Positions 36,497 to 46,364 are shown, counted from the stretch's first letter. The stretch is DNA of 64,000 nucleotides from Eggerthellaceae bacterium (GCA_015062605.1 SUUI01000003.1:101353-165352), one strand, 5' to 3'. The notes: a model not told the origin generated them from the letters alone. Made by a program: numbers and translations.

Positions 36497-39394
36497 GTGG
36501 CAAATAGCGGCATACATACGCGGAAACGGGTCAGTAAACTGCGTTGGCGTGGTGTCCTCTGCGATTCCAAGCCCATGTTGCGTCGGCTCATTGGACTCGT
36601 CCTCGCGGTCGCTAGCGCTGCATTCACGTTCACGCAGCTAGGTTTCATAGGCATTCCGATGCCGAACGGTCCGTCTGTGTACATCACGAGCATGCTCATC
36701 ATCGTTGCGCTTTCGGCCTTGCTGCTTGGAACCGTATCGAGCATGGCGATGGGTCTTTTTGCCGGCGTTGTGCTCTATCTGCATTCCTTATTCATGCCTC
36801 TCGATCATTATGAGCTTCTGTTCGTCAACCCCCTGACATCCATAGTCATGCTTTGCGTGTGCGGTCTTTTGTTGGGATTGTTCTTCGCTATAGCACTGAA
36901 GAATAATCCGCAAGGCATACGCCGCATCGTTTATATCGCGATTGCTTGCCTGATCGTGTCTTTTCTCTATAGCATAGGTTTTGCGGTTAATAGCATAATC
37001 CTGCTATTCGCTGATATAGTTGATACGTTAGGAGCGGATGTTTCGTCCGATATTCTTACATCGCGCACTATCGAAGCGGTTCTTAGCCTAGGCGATATAG
37101 GGTCAGGGATTTTTATTACCGCTGCGATGATGATCGTCGTGTGCTGCGTAGGCGACAAGATCGCTCGTTTTACTTTAGCGCATCGGGGGGCACTCGGATT
37201 GCGCACGGTATTCCTATCGTGGCTTTCCGTTGTCATGATTCTGGCTTTCTTGGCACTTTCTGCATCGAGCTTCGCTGTTACCACATTGAGGCTTACCGCT
37301 GAAGCAGAAAAGGATATGGCAAGCGAAGTCAATTATCTTGCCGTTCAAATATCGGCTGGTGAGTATCGCGACCAGGTGTTAGGCGGTTTTATCTCAACTC
37401 TGCAACCAGACGATGAAGCGGTCGCTTCCTATTTCGACGAGGAGCGTGCTACCGCATTGTCGGATCACCCGCTGCTTGACGGATATACGGTCGAAGAGGA
37501 TGGAACCATCTTCATAACCTTTAATAATCTGATCTATTCAACCAATGACGACAGGTACGAGCTCGGTTCAAGCTTAGAGGAATACCTCGATGCGGATCTT
37601 CTGCTCGCCGCAAAGAGAAGTCAGGAAACCGGTCAGATCCAGCGTTTCGTTTATTCCAATGCCATTAAGTCCCAAACGGGAATGGCCATCGTTCAAGGCG
37701 ATGTCCAGCCACAAGGTGATGGGGAACCGGGGCTTAGTTCCGGTGAAAATGCCGAGAATGCACAAAACGCCGGAGAAGGGGGCGTATCTTCTGAAGCGCA
37801 AGACGCGTCATATTCCTTATCTGGCTTCGAAGACTTCGTCTACAATCCCCAGCTTGCCTACTTGTATTCTCAGACAATCAGCCCCTCGGACTCCGGTTTG
37901 GATTACGAGCAAGCAATTATCATGATCCGCCCGTCTAGCATGGTCTTCGCAAACAGGAATTCCGTTATGGGCTGGACGACGTTATCGTCTCTCGTGCTCT
38001 TCGCGGCTGTATTCGTTCTCATCTCCCTTCTGTTGAACCGCGTCGTTGCACGGCGTATCGATGAAACGAATGAGGTTCTCGCACGTGTTACTGCAGGGGA
38101 CTTGGACGCACGGGTTGAGGTCCAGGATACGCGGGAGTTCGAATCGCTTTCCGAAGGCGTGAATACGACGGTCGACTCATTGAAGAACTTGATTGTTGAA
38201 GCTGAGACGCGTATGGACGAGGAGCTGGCCACAGCTCGAGCCATACAGGAATCTGCGCTTCCGCAAACGTTCCCGCCGTTCCCGAACATACCGCGTTTCG
38301 ACATTTATGCATCCATGAATCCTGCCAAACAGGTTGGCGGCGATTTCTATGATTTCTTCCTTATCGGTGACGATTGCGGGCAGATGAAGGGAAAGCTTGG
38401 ATTCCTCGTTGCAGACGTTTCAGGAAAGGGCGTGCCTGCCGCTTTGTTCATGATGAAAGCGAAGGCTCTGCTCCGTGACTATGTCTCGAGTGGGATGGAG
38501 CTTGGAGAAGCCATCTCCGAAGTGAATCGCCAGCTCGTTGATGGAAACGACGAGAGCATGTTCGTTACCGCATGGGTCGGCGTGCTCGATTATGGGACAG
38601 GGCATGTCGACTATGTCAATGCGGGCCATAATCCTCCGCTCCTTTGGCAAAACGACGATGGTTGGCGTTGGATGCGAGAGAAGTCCGGTCCCGTGCTGGG
38701 TCTTTTCGAGGTTCCGTATAGTGCACATGAGGTGGAATGTAATACGGGAGATATGCTCTTGCTTTACACTGATGGTGTAACGGAGGCTTTCGATGTGAAT
38801 GCGGAGCTCTATGGCGAAGAAAGGTTGCTAGCTGTGGCTGAGAAGGGTTATCGCTTACACCCAAGCGCTTTGCTCGAATCCGTCAAAGCGGATGTTGCGC
38901 AGTACGCCGAAGGCGCTGAGCAATCCGACGACATCACGATACTCGCGCTCGAAGTCGGCGTTCCTCCTGAAGCAACTGCCGTTCTCGAAGTCCCTGCCGA
39001 GCTTACAGAACTCGATACCGTCAACGAGTTCTTACATGCCGAGCTCGATAACAGATTCTGCCCCCATCGCGTCCAAAGCCAGCTCGACATCGCCGTCGAA
39101 GAGCTGTTCGTGAATGTGTGCAAATACGCGTATGCGGAAAGCGGACCGGATGTTCCGCGTACGGTCCGGATACATCGAACATACAGCGCCGATCCGTCCT
39201 CTATTACGGTCGATATCATCGATAAGGGCATCCCGTTCGACCCGCTAGCTAAGCCTGACGCAGTAACGCCGGACGATATCAAAGATGTTCCCATCGGGGG
39301 ACTGGGCATACTCATGGCAAAGAAGTCCGTCGACGAGATTCGGTATGAACGTACAGACGGTAACAATATCGTCACGATAGTGAAGAAGTGGTAG
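36497..39394 (+). CDS. Membrane SpoIIE-type phosphatase fused to an RsbW-like kinase domain
   Basis: 965 residues starting at GTG 36497, with AGAGGAG ahead. Layout: multipass membrane region (about 25-225), a helix at 237-262, an extracytoplasmic loop of about 225 residues, a helix near 491-513, a HAMP-like linker, a PP2C/SpoIIE phosphatase (about 590-820) with metal aspartates in QVGGDFYDF, VADVSGKG, YTDGVTEAF and SDDITIL, then a GHKL ATPase of the RsbW type (about 830-965; N-box EELFVNVCKYAY, DKGIPFDP, GGLGI). SpoIIE-type phosphatases dephosphorylate STAS antagonists while RsbW kinases phosphorylate them; both are in one chain here. The STAS gene follows after 63 bases. The 215-base gap upstream has only weak promoter-like TAAAAT at 36368. 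Confidence 0.9.
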   Translation: MANSGIHTRKRVSKLRWRGVLCDSKPMLRRLIGLVLAVASAAFTFTQLGFIGIPMPNGPSVYITSMLIIVALSALLLGTVSSMAMGLFAGVVLYLHSLFMPLDHYELLFVNPLTSIVMLCVCGLLLGLFFAIALKNNPQGIRRIVYIAIACLIVSFLYSIGFAVNSIILLFADIVDTLGADVSSDILTSRTIEAVLSLGDIGSGIFITAAMMIVVCCVGDKIARFTLAHRGALGLRTVFLSWLSVVMILAFLALSASSFAVTTLRLTAEAEKDMASEVNYLAVQISAGEYRDQVLGGFISTLQPDDEAVASYFDEERATALSDHPLLDGYTVEEDGTIFITFNNLIYSTNDDRYELGSSLEEYLDADLLLAAKRSQETGQIQRFVYSNAIKSQTGMAIVQGDVQPQGDGEPGLSSGENAENAQNAGEGGVSSEAQDASYSLSGFEDFVYNPQLAYLYSQTISPSDSGLDYEQAIIMIRPSSMVFANRNSVMGWTTLSSLVLFAAVFVLISLLLNRVVARRIDETNEVLARVTAGDLDARVEVQDTREFESLSEGVNTTVDSLKNLIVEAETRMDEELATARAIQESALPQTFPPFPNIPRFDIYASMNPAKQVGGDFYDFFLIGDDCGQMKGKLGFLVADVSGKGVPAALFMMKAKALLRDYVSSGMELGEAISEVNRQLVDGNDESMFVTAWVGVLDYGTGHVDYVNAGHNPPLLWQNDDGWRWMREKSGPVLGLFEVPYSAHEVECNTGDMLLLYTDGVTEAFDVNAELYGEERLLAVAEKGYRLHPSALLESVKADVAQYAEGAEQSDDITILALEVGVPPEATAVLEVPAELTELDTVNEFLHAELDNRFCPHRVQSQLDIAVEELFVNVCKYAYAESGPDVPRTVRIHRTYSADPSSITVDIIDKGIPFDPLAKPDAVTPDDIKDVPIGGLGILMAKKSVDEIRYERTDGNNIVTIVKKW

Positions 39395-39404
39395 AGCCGT
39401 CGGG

Positions 39405-39410
39405 TATAAT
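39405..39410 (+). promoter_or_regulatory. TATAAT within a hairpin, upstream of the STAS gene
   Basis: TATAAT sits between AGCCGT (39395-39400) and ACGGCT (39411-39416), which can pair. The -35 region is poor. It may give the STAS gene extra transcription relative to the phosphatase gene, or the hairpin may act on the joint mRNA. Confidence 0.35.
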
Positions 39411-39457
39411 ACGGCTTGATAACATTGCAATGCATGCACGAGTGAAAGGACCTATAA

Positions 39458-39757
39458 ATGGAGATCATCGTTAAGGAAGAAGGGACACCCCTCGTCTTCT
39501 CTTTGGTGGGTCGCCTTGATACGAACACGTCACCTCAGCTTGATGATTACGCATCCGATCTGTATAAGAAGGGCATCGTAGACCTTGTTGTGGACATGTC
39601 GGAATGCGTGTTCGTCTCTTCGGCCGGATTGCGCGTTATCGTTGCAATGCAGAAGCGTGCCGCAGTTAAGGGTTCTCTTGTTTTCAAGAACGTTGTTCCG
39701 GAAGTCATGGACGTGTTCAGCATGACCGGCTTCGACAAGATTCTTACGATCGAGTAG
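39458..39757 (+). CDS. STAS-domain anti-sigma factor antagonist
   Basis: 99 residues forming a single STAS domain of the SpoIIAA/RsbV class. FSLVGRLDTNTSPQLDD opens the fold and VFVSSAGLRVIVAM holds the conserved loop with candidate phospho-serines S54/S55. GTGAAAGGA lies upstream of the ATG. By family it is a phospho-switch that binds a GHKL kinase; the obvious partner is the kinase domain fused to the phosphatase encoded just upstream. No sigma factor is in the window. It is followed 26 bases later by the CmpB-like gene. Confidence 0.92.
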   Translation: MEIIVKEEGTPLVFSLVGRLDTNTSPQLDDYASDLYKKGIVDLVVDMSECVFVSSAGLRVIVAMQKRAAVKGSLVFKNVVPEVMDVFSMTGFDKILTIE

Positions 39758-39783
39758 AACGTTATAAACGGAGGGTTACTTCA

Positions 39784-41433
39784 ATGGCTGAAGAGGTGAA
39801 GGACGTTCTCGCCGATGATGGCGAAGACATCCAAGCGCGCCTTGATTCTTTGGAGAAGGTTGAGAAGGCCATAGACGGTGCGTTCAATTCGGGGAAGAAG
39901 GAACGCGCAAAAGTTACGCAAGAAGCCCAGCTCGATGCAGCTGAGGCTGTTGCCATGGTGGGTATCGCGTTCGAGTCCGACGTTGCCGCTGATGAAGCTA
40001 GGCGCATCACCGCTATCGCCGAGGGTAGCGGAGATCGCGAGCGCATTAAAACGGCGCGGAAGAAGGAGCGCGAGATTCGCAAGAAGGCGAAAGCCGACCA
40101 TAAGGCAGCAACCGAATCGGCGAAACAAGCATACGATGCCATCAAATTCAGCGATCCCAATTCCATGGGTTTCATGCGCTTTGTGCAGATAGTCTTCGCC
40201 ATCCATATCGCTTCAACGCTCATCCTGCTCATTCTCACGTCTCGTGATACCGTCAGCTATTCATTTGCCAACATCATGGATTGGATCATGGTCGTTCTAG
40301 AGGGCGTTTCGTTCTTCTTCTTCATCAATCGCTACAAGGCCGGTCGTCCGTTCGTCATCGGCGTGGCCTTAGTAGGGATAATCGTTCCAACGATCGCCAG
40401 TGTTGCATCGGGCAACTTCAGCCTCATCGTCCTTCTAACGAATGGCGCATGGTACATCTTCCTGTTCTTCTACTTCTTGTTCTCGAGGCGCGTAAAAGCG
40501 ACCCTCGTCAACGACCTGAGCTTCCGGAAAGGCGAGTACGAGCCTGAGAATTTCGTCATCAATCGCCGAGGCTGGCCTTTCATCCGGAATCTCATCATCT
40601 TCTTCCTCGTGTTTTCAACGCTCGGCCACTTCATGGAAATCGGCATGTGCCAATTCATCATCATGGGGCTGGTGGAAGGCGAAGTCGATACGACTAACAC
40701 GATGCTGTATCGCGATTTGATGTTCCCGTTCCCCATGGAGGGCGCGGTTGTCGTCATCATCGCGTTGTTCCTCTATCCGTTCTATACCTGGCTGAAGAAG
40801 AAGTTGAAGCCTGTCTTCTTCGCCTACCTTATCAGTTTCGTAACGAGTGCGCTTCTCTGCGCAACCACCGAATTCTGTGCTGGACTTATCTTTAATGCCG
40901 ATCTGCAAAACTGGGATTACAGCAATCAGTTCGGCAACATCATGGGACAGGTGTGCCTGCAGAACACCATTGCGTTCGGCGCAGCGGCATCAATCATCAA
41001 TTGGTGGGTCTATCCGCTTCTTGAGAAACTGCTTGCCCGCGTTCCGAATGACATAATGAACATCGCATTTGCTTTCATTCTGATGTTCAACACGATTATC
41101 TGGTCCCTTTACATCATCGTTCCACCTTGGATTAGCAATGAGAACAAAACTCCTCAAGAACTCGCCCAGCTTGCCCAAGAGCAAGATTTGCAAGCGATAC
41201 AGGATGAGAGGGGCAAGCTTAGCACCTATGCGGCCTTACTTGGGACATCATCCGAATCGTTAGCAGAGGGTGTACGCGAGAATAAGGGGATCACCGATTC
41301 TGAGCGTGAGGCGATTCTCGCTGAAATTGATGGGATTAACGTGCGCATCAGCGCTATCGAGAATGTTCTAAACAGCGAATTACCAGAAGAGCTCATCCCT
41401 TCGGTGCAGACGCCAGAAGCTTCTTCTGAATAA
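39784..41433 (+). CDS. CmpB-like multipass membrane protein with N-terminal coiled coil
   Basis: 549 residues. Residues 1-125 are charged, helical and probably coiled coil (KTARKKEREIRKKAKADHK); then about nine or ten transmembrane helices to residue 470 and a charged cytoplasmic-looking tail. The second half resembles the 'putative ABC-transporter type IV' family (CmpB, PF06541): FSTLGHFMEIGMCQFIIMG, FPFPMEGAVVVI and MGQVCLQN. The assignment is from pattern memory and is moderate. A shorter paralogue is at 47200-48249. Between a STAS gene and a GAF-ABC ATPase gene (14 bases), it is probably part of a membrane complex with them. Confidence 0.7.
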   Translation: MAEEVKDVLADDGEDIQARLDSLEKVEKAIDGAFNSGKKERAKVTQEAQLDAAEAVAMVGIAFESDVAADEARRITAIAEGSGDRERIKTARKKEREIRKKAKADHKAATESAKQAYDAIKFSDPNSMGFMRFVQIVFAIHIASTLILLILTSRDTVSYSFANIMDWIMVVLEGVSFFFFINRYKAGRPFVIGVALVGIIVPTIASVASGNFSLIVLLTNGAWYIFLFFYFLFSRRVKATLVNDLSFRKGEYEPENFVINRRGWPFIRNLIIFFLVFSTLGHFMEIGMCQFIIMGLVEGEVDTTNTMLYRDLMFPFPMEGAVVVIIALFLYPFYTWLKKKLKPVFFAYLISFVTSALLCATTEFCAGLIFNADLQNWDYSNQFGNIMGQVCLQNTIAFGAAASIINWWVYPLLEKLLARVPNDIMNIAFAFILMFNTIIWSLYIIVPPWISNENKTPQELAQLAQEQDLQAIQDERGKLSTYAALLGTSSESLAEGVRENKGITDSEREAILAEIDGINVRISAIENVLNSELPEELIPSVQTPEASSE

Positions 41434-41447
41434 AGGATGCGCACTCT

Positions 41448-42668
41448 ATGGATAGTTCGCTACTTGCATCTTTTAAGACCATTGGTGCCGTTCAAAGCGC
41501 CATCTCCAATGCTGTTACACTTGATGAGGCTTTGCAAGGTGGCCTTAAGGCGATTATTGATAATGCAGGTGCTGAATGTGCTGTCATCTGGTATGCGGAT
41601 AAAGCAGGCGATGGCCGTTTGCATCCTTACTTTTGGATAGGCCCTATTGATCTAACCAGCAAATCACACGCTTCCGGAGAGGGGAGTGTCGGGCGCGTAT
41701 ACGCAACGCAGGTCGCCGAGAGGAAGCTCGACTTCAATGCGGATCGAGACCCGGAGACCGTTCGCGATTTCGAGGGTATGCGCGTCGATTCAATGGTTTG
41801 CGTTCCTTTCTCGAATAAATACGAAGAACTAGGTGCTATCCAGTTCGTGAATAAAACAGACGGTTCTCTGTTCACCGATGAAGGTGCGGATGTCATGGAA
41901 ATCATGGCCATGATGGCCGCGATAGCCATTGATGAGAACGATGCCTTAGCTGAGCCATGGCAGCCAGGCGAGATCGTCATGAGCATGCGCAACATTACGA
42001 GGGAGTTTCAAAACGGTGATATCCTTACGAAGGTTTTAAAGGGTGTCAACCTTGATGTTTACGAAGGTGAGTTTTTGGTTCTCTTGGGGGAATCGGGATG
42101 CGGCAAGTCCACGTTGCTCAACATCATCGGCGGTATGGATAAAGCGACCTCGGGGACTTTTACCTATCTAGGCCAAGATTTAAGCAATGCAACGCAGGAA
42201 GAGCTGACCGATTTTCGTCGTGACAACATAGGTTTCATTTTTCAAAGCTATAACCTTATGCCGAACCTTACTGCGACGCAAAATCTTAAGCTCATTGCCG
42301 AGCTCGTAGATGAGCCTATGAATGCAGACGAGGCGCTTGACATCGTCGGATTAGACGATAAGAAGAAGAATTATCCCTCGCAGCTCTCAGGAGGCCAGCA
42401 GCAACGGGTTTCCATCGCTCGCGCTCTCGTGAAGAATCCTCGTATCATCTTGGCTGATGAACCGACTGCTGCGCTTGATTATGCAACGAGTATCGAGGTG
42501 CTAGGGGTCCTTGAAGAGGTTGTGCGCAATGGCACGACAATGGTGATGGTCACGCATAACGAGGAGATTACACGCATGGCCGATCGCATCGTCCGCATGA
42601 GGGGCGGTCGTATGTATGAGGTCACAGTCAATCGTCATCCGGCCCATGCGACCGATTTAGTTTGGTAA
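41448..42668 (+). CDS. GAF domain fused to an ABC ATPase (MacB/LolD type)
   Basis: 406 residues. A GAF sensor domain occupies about 10-165 ([37 protein letters not shown]). From about 175 there is a full ABC ATPase: Walker [10 protein letters not shown] (214-222), Q-loop [12 protein letters not shown], signature LSGGQQQR (313-320), Walker [13 protein letters not shown] (333-344), switch histidine VTHNEE. The ATPase is of the MacB/LolD/FtsE class that works with FtsX-fold permeases, and such a permease is encoded eight bases downstream. A fused GAF domain is unusual for this class; by family it could bind a small ligand or respond to redox state. The ligand is unknown. Confidence 0.9.
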   Translation: MDSSLLASFKTIGAVQSAISNAVTLDEALQGGLKAIIDNAGAECAVIWYADKAGDGRLHPYFWIGPIDLTSKSHASGEGSVGRVYATQVAERKLDFNADRDPETVRDFEGMRVDSMVCVPFSNKYEELGAIQFVNKTDGSLFTDEGADVMEIMAMMAAIAIDENDALAEPWQPGEIVMSMRNITREFQNGDILTKVLKGVNLDVYEGEFLVLLGESGCGKSTLLNIIGGMDKATSGTFTYLGQDLSNATQEELTDFRRDNIGFIFQSYNLMPNLTATQNLKLIAELVDEPMNADEALDIVGLDDKKKNYPSQLSGGQQQRVSIARALVKNPRIILADEPTAALDYATSIEVLGVLEEVVRNGTTMVMVTHNEEITRMADRIVRMRGGRMYEVTVNRHPAHATDLVW

Positions 42669-42676
42669 GGTGCGGC

Positions 42677-45600
42677 ATGAAGCCGACACAAATTGCGGAA
42701 CTCTTCGCGAACACGAAGAAAACGTTCGTCTCTTTTTTCTCGATTCTGATGTTCGTGGCCTTAGGCGTCGGCATCTTCCTTGGCATCACTTGGACCGCAC
42801 CTGCCCTGCACAACGCCGCAGATAAGGTTCTTGATGAGGGCACGTTCCACGATATCCAAATCCAGTATCTTTATGGTTTGACAGAAGATGACATCGATAA
42901 GCTTTCCCAAGTTGAAGGCGTATCGAAGGTTGAGGTTGCAAGGCAGTCTTTCGAAAGCCTTATCATTGACTCGGTCGCATATACGGTGAAGGTTCATTCG
43001 ATTGGAAACGAGATCGATATCCCCATCGTTGCAGATGGTTCCTTGCCGCGAGGACCTGGCGAGATAGCGTTGCAAAAAGCCTCTGCTAATCGACTCGGTT
43101 TAGGCATAGGAGATGTTGTAACCTTCCAAGGCGGTAACGTGTCGCCAGCAAGTGGTAAAGCATACCTTGTCTCTGATACGTTTACGGTTACCGCACTAGT
43201 GGATAGTCCAGAGTATATTGCGAACTCCACTTCAACGTTCGGACTTTCGGTTTCTTCTTCCGGAAGCGTCGATGCGCTTTCGTGGGTTTCAATCGATTCT
43301 TTTGATCCTTCGGCGTTTTTAGACGCCTATCCAGTAGTGAATGTACGATGTGACAGCTTGCGTGGCCTTTCTACGTTCTCCGATTCATACAAAGATAAGG
43401 TTTCTTCAATCGAACCCAGAATCACCTCATTAGGGGATGCGCTTGGTACCGCTCGTTATGACGATCTTCACGATCAAGCACTCGGCAAGATCGAAGAAGG
43501 GGAGGGCCAACTTAACGAGGGATGGGCTACTTTAAACTCGATGCGCGCCGATGCCGAAAGCAAGCTTGCCGATGGTTATCGACAATTGCAGGAGTACGAA
43601 GCGCTAAAAGCTGAAGCTGAGGAAACGATTGCAAATGCTAAGGAGTTTGCGTCCCTTGCAGACGAGGCTCTTACTGAGGCAGAAGCACTGAGGGATAGCG
43701 TCGTTAATGGTTTGGCAGAATACAAAGCTAAGGGCGAAAAAGCTAAAGATATATATGAGGCGAGCGATAAAACTGCCCAAGATAAGCAACAATACGATGA
43801 TGCGCTTGACGCTTACGGTGCAGAGATCATGCAAAAGATCGCCCCATATGCAGAACGCCTTGAGCGTCCGGTTCCCGTAATCGATCATGATAATTATTTC
43901 GATAGGATTACTCAGGCCCAAGAATTGATCGATGATTTCGAGAATCTATCTGTAACGTATGAAGGACGCACGATAACCGTTCATACTGTTCGGGAACTAC
44001 TCGACGAGGCGAAGCAAACGCTTTCTGATGCCGAGGCTGAGCTTAACGATAAGATTGCTCAGTTGAATGAGGGATGGAATGCATATTACGCTGCTAGAAA
44101 TGAACTAGCTTCCCGTGTTTTAGACGCCGAAGCGCAACTCGCAGAAGGCGAGGATCAGCTTGCTGCCATCAAAGGACAGCTTGCCGCTATGCAGCGCTAC
44201 AGCTGGACGGTATTGCCCCGTTCGTATAACGGCGGTGTTGCGCAAGCAGTTCTCCTGAGCAACGTGATGGGTAACCTGAGCTTCTCGATGGCGGCATTAT
44301 TCATTATCGTTGGCTTGCTTGTAAGCTACTCTGCGGTAAGCCGTATCGTTCACGAGCAGATCACGCAAATCGGAACGAAGAAGGCGCTCGGGCTCTATGC
44401 GCGCGAGATAACGGTGAGCTTCCTGGCTTATTCGGCACTTGCAGTTATCTCAGGAGCGATCATCGGCACTGCCGTAGGCGTTACCTTGGTAGAAGGTATT
44501 ATCGGGCATGTGGTCGGAGGCATGTTCGTATTCGGGGATTACGCCCCTTACTTTGACATCGTCAGCTTCCTTTTAGTGACAGCTCTTGAACTCATTTTGG
44601 TTCTCGGCGCCACTTGGCTTGCATGCCATAAGATCTTGAAAGAAAACGCTGTCGAGCTTCTAAAGGGAGAGAAGCCTCCAGAAGGCAAAACCCGCTTTTA
44701 CGAGAAGTGGGAGGTCTGGGATCGTCTGCCATTGCTTACGCAGACCATCGTGAACAATTGCGTGAACGACAAACGCCGTGTGTTCAGCACGATTGTGGGA
44801 GTTGCGGGATGTACTGCGCTCATAGTCACTGCCATCACGCTTAACAACGATGTCATGAAAAGCTATGACAAGCAGTATGAGGACGTATATGGGTTCAATG
44901 CAATCACATATATGAACTCTTCTACGGATGACGCTTTAAAAGCTTCTGAAAACGCATATTCCGAGCTCGGCGTAAGATACGCTCCCGTATTGCGTAAGAG
45001 CTTTGTCGTTCAGCTTCCGGAAAGTGAGCGCGGCACCATACGTTCGATAGTCCCGTTGGATTCAGAATCGTTCGGCCAGCTTTACAGAATTCGTTCCATT
45101 ACTGACGATCCCATTGATCTTACGAAAGACGGTGCGTGGGTTAGCCAAGCATATGCCAAGCACTACGGCGCGAAGATTGGCGATGACATCGTAGTAAATG
45201 GAAGCGATGGCATGGTGCATCATGTCCCCATCTTAGGGTTCTACGAATATTGGTTAGTGCAGTTCGAGATGGTTATGGGCAACTCTTACTACGAAAAGGA
45301 ATTCGGAACACCATCTGCGAATGTTCTCCTAACCGATTCGGGCAATTATTCCGTTTCCGAACTCCGTGAGATGGTTTCCGAGGTCGCTAGCATCGATTCG
45401 ATTGCCAATGATAAGCTTTCTCAAGGAGGGAATTTCAAAACCTTCTCTAATGTCTCAACGGCAGTTGTTGGCATTTATCTAGCGCTTGCTGTCTTGATGG
45501 CAATGGTTGTGCTACTGAACCTTAATGTAATGTTCATCGAGGAAAAGAAGCGCGAGCTCATCGTATTGATGATCAATGGTTTCTCAGTTAAAGATGCCAA

Positions 45601-45850
45601 GCGCTACATTTATAACGACTCCATTGTTCTTACAGCCATAGGTATCGTTTTCGGGCTTATCCTCGGGTGTATCATGGGATCTATAACCGTAGGTTCCGTC
45701 GAGCCATCGACGGCAACGTTTGTAAAGAGTATCGACTGGGTAGCCGTTGTTGCTGGAATTGCGGGCAGTGCCATCTTAGCATTCGTTATGAGTGCCATTG
45801 CAATGCGTCGTATCCCGAAGTTCAATCTAACGGATATTAACAAGGCCTGA
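42677..45850 (+). CDS. Large FtsX/MacB-type ABC permease with extracytoplasmic coiled coil
   Basis: 1057 residues from ATG 42677 (an in-frame TTG at 42662 overlaps the ATPase stop). One N-terminal helix (about 14-36), a large extracytoplasmic domain to about residue 520, three FtsX-type helices (about 525-660; ALFIIVGLLVSYSAVSRIVHEQITQIGTKKALG contains the typical coupling segment), a link rich in KGEKPPEGKTRF, a second extracytoplasmic domain, and three final helices (about 935-1050). The first domain holds a long predicted coiled coil, residues 265-510 with a break. Such permeases move or pull on substrates outside the membrane by mechanotransmission, as MacB does. The substrate is unknown. 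Confidence 0.88.
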   Translation: MKPTQIAELFANTKKTFVSFFSILMFVALGVGIFLGITWTAPALHNAADKVLDEGTFHDIQIQYLYGLTEDDIDKLSQVEGVSKVEVARQSFESLIIDSVAYTVKVHSIGNEIDIPIVADGSLPRGPGEIALQKASANRLGLGIGDVVTFQGGNVSPASGKAYLVSDTFTVTALVDSPEYIANSTSTFGLSVSSSGSVDALSWVSIDSFDPSAFLDAYPVVNVRCDSLRGLSTFSDSYKDKVSSIEPRITSLGDALGTARYDDLHDQALGKIEEGEGQLNEGWATLNSMRADAESKLADGYRQLQEYEALKAEAEETIANAKEFASLADEALTEAEALRDSVVNGLAEYKAKGEKAKDIYEASDKTAQDKQQYDDALDAYGAEIMQKIAPYAERLERPVPVIDHDNYFDRITQAQELIDDFENLSVTYEGRTITVHTVRELLDEAKQTLSDAEAELNDKIAQLNEGWNAYYAARNELASRVLDAEAQLAEGEDQLAAIKGQLAAMQRYSWTVLPRSYNGGVAQAVLLSNVMGNLSFSMAALFIIVGLLVSYSAVSRIVHEQITQIGTKKALGLYAREITVSFLAYSALAVISGAIIGTAVGVTLVEGIIGHVVGGMFVFGDYAPYFDIVSFLLVTALELILVLGATWLACHKILKENAVELLKGEKPPEGKTRFYEKWEVWDRLPLLTQTIVNNCVNDKRRVFSTIVGVAGCTALIVTAITLNNDVMKSYDKQYEDVYGFNAITYMNSSTDDALKASENAYSELGVRYAPVLRKSFVVQLPESERGTIRSIVPLDSESFGQLYRIRSITDDPIDLTKDGAWVSQAYAKHYGAKIGDDIVVNGSDGMVHHVPILGFYEYWLVQFEMVMGNSYYEKEFGTPSANVLLTDSGNYSVSELREMVSEVASIDSIANDKLSQGGNFKTFSNVSTAVVGIYLALAVLMAMVVLLNLNVMFIEEKKRELIVLMINGFSVKDAKRYIYNDSIVLTAIGIVFGLILGCIMGSITVGSVEPSTATFVKSIDWVAVVAGIAGSAILAFVMSAIAMRRIPKFNLTDINKA

Positions 45851-45881
45851 TAGCCTGCATGCCATTTTCGAGGAGTTAATA

Positions 45882-46352
45882 ATGTCGATTGAGAAAGCAC
45901 GCGCGCATCTTGAAGCATTAGGTTTAGCAGATCGGATCATGGAATTTGAGCAATCGAGCGCTACAGTGGAGCTCGCAGCTCTCGCTGTAGGGTGCGAACC
46001 GGCGCGCATTGCCAAAACCCTTTCATTTCATATTGATGACCGCGTCGCGCTCATATTGTTCGCTGGTGACGTTCGCATAGACAATCGAAAATTCAAAGAT
46101 CGCTTTCATACAAAGGCGAAAATGCTATCTGCAGACGAAGCGGAACCTTTAATCGGGCACGGGGTAGGGGGCGTTTGTCCCTTCGGGGTGAATGAAGGGT
46201 GTGACGTCTATCTAGATGAATCCTTGAAAAGGTTCGATGTAGTTTATCCTGCAGCAGGAACACCCGCCTCGGCGGTGCGTTTATCTCCAGATGAGCTTTC
46301 TTTTGCGTGCGCACCATGCGAATGGGTCAACGTATCAAAAATTCCTGGATAA
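45882..46352 (+). CDS. YbaK/EbsC-type aminoacyl-tRNA deacylase
   Basis: 156 residues of the YbaK/ProRS-editing fold. These free-standing proteins hydrolyse mischarged tRNAs such as Cys-tRNA-Pro or Ala-tRNA-Pro. Visible are the conserved AKTLSFHIDDRVALILFAGD region with the active-site lysine and the GHGVGGVCPFGV loop, then the ASAVRLSPDEL C-terminus. GAGGAG precedes the ATG. It is 31 bases after the ABC permease, co-directional, and 12 bases before the next gene. Confidence 0.88.
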   Translation: MSIEKARAHLEALGLADRIMEFEQSSATVELAALAVGCEPARIAKTLSFHIDDRVALILFAGDVRIDNRKFKDRFHTKAKMLSADEAEPLIGHGVGGVCPFGVNEGCDVYLDESLKRFDVVYPAAGTPASAVRLSPDELSFACAPCEWVNVSKIPG

Positions 46353-46364
46353 TCGAGATTCACC

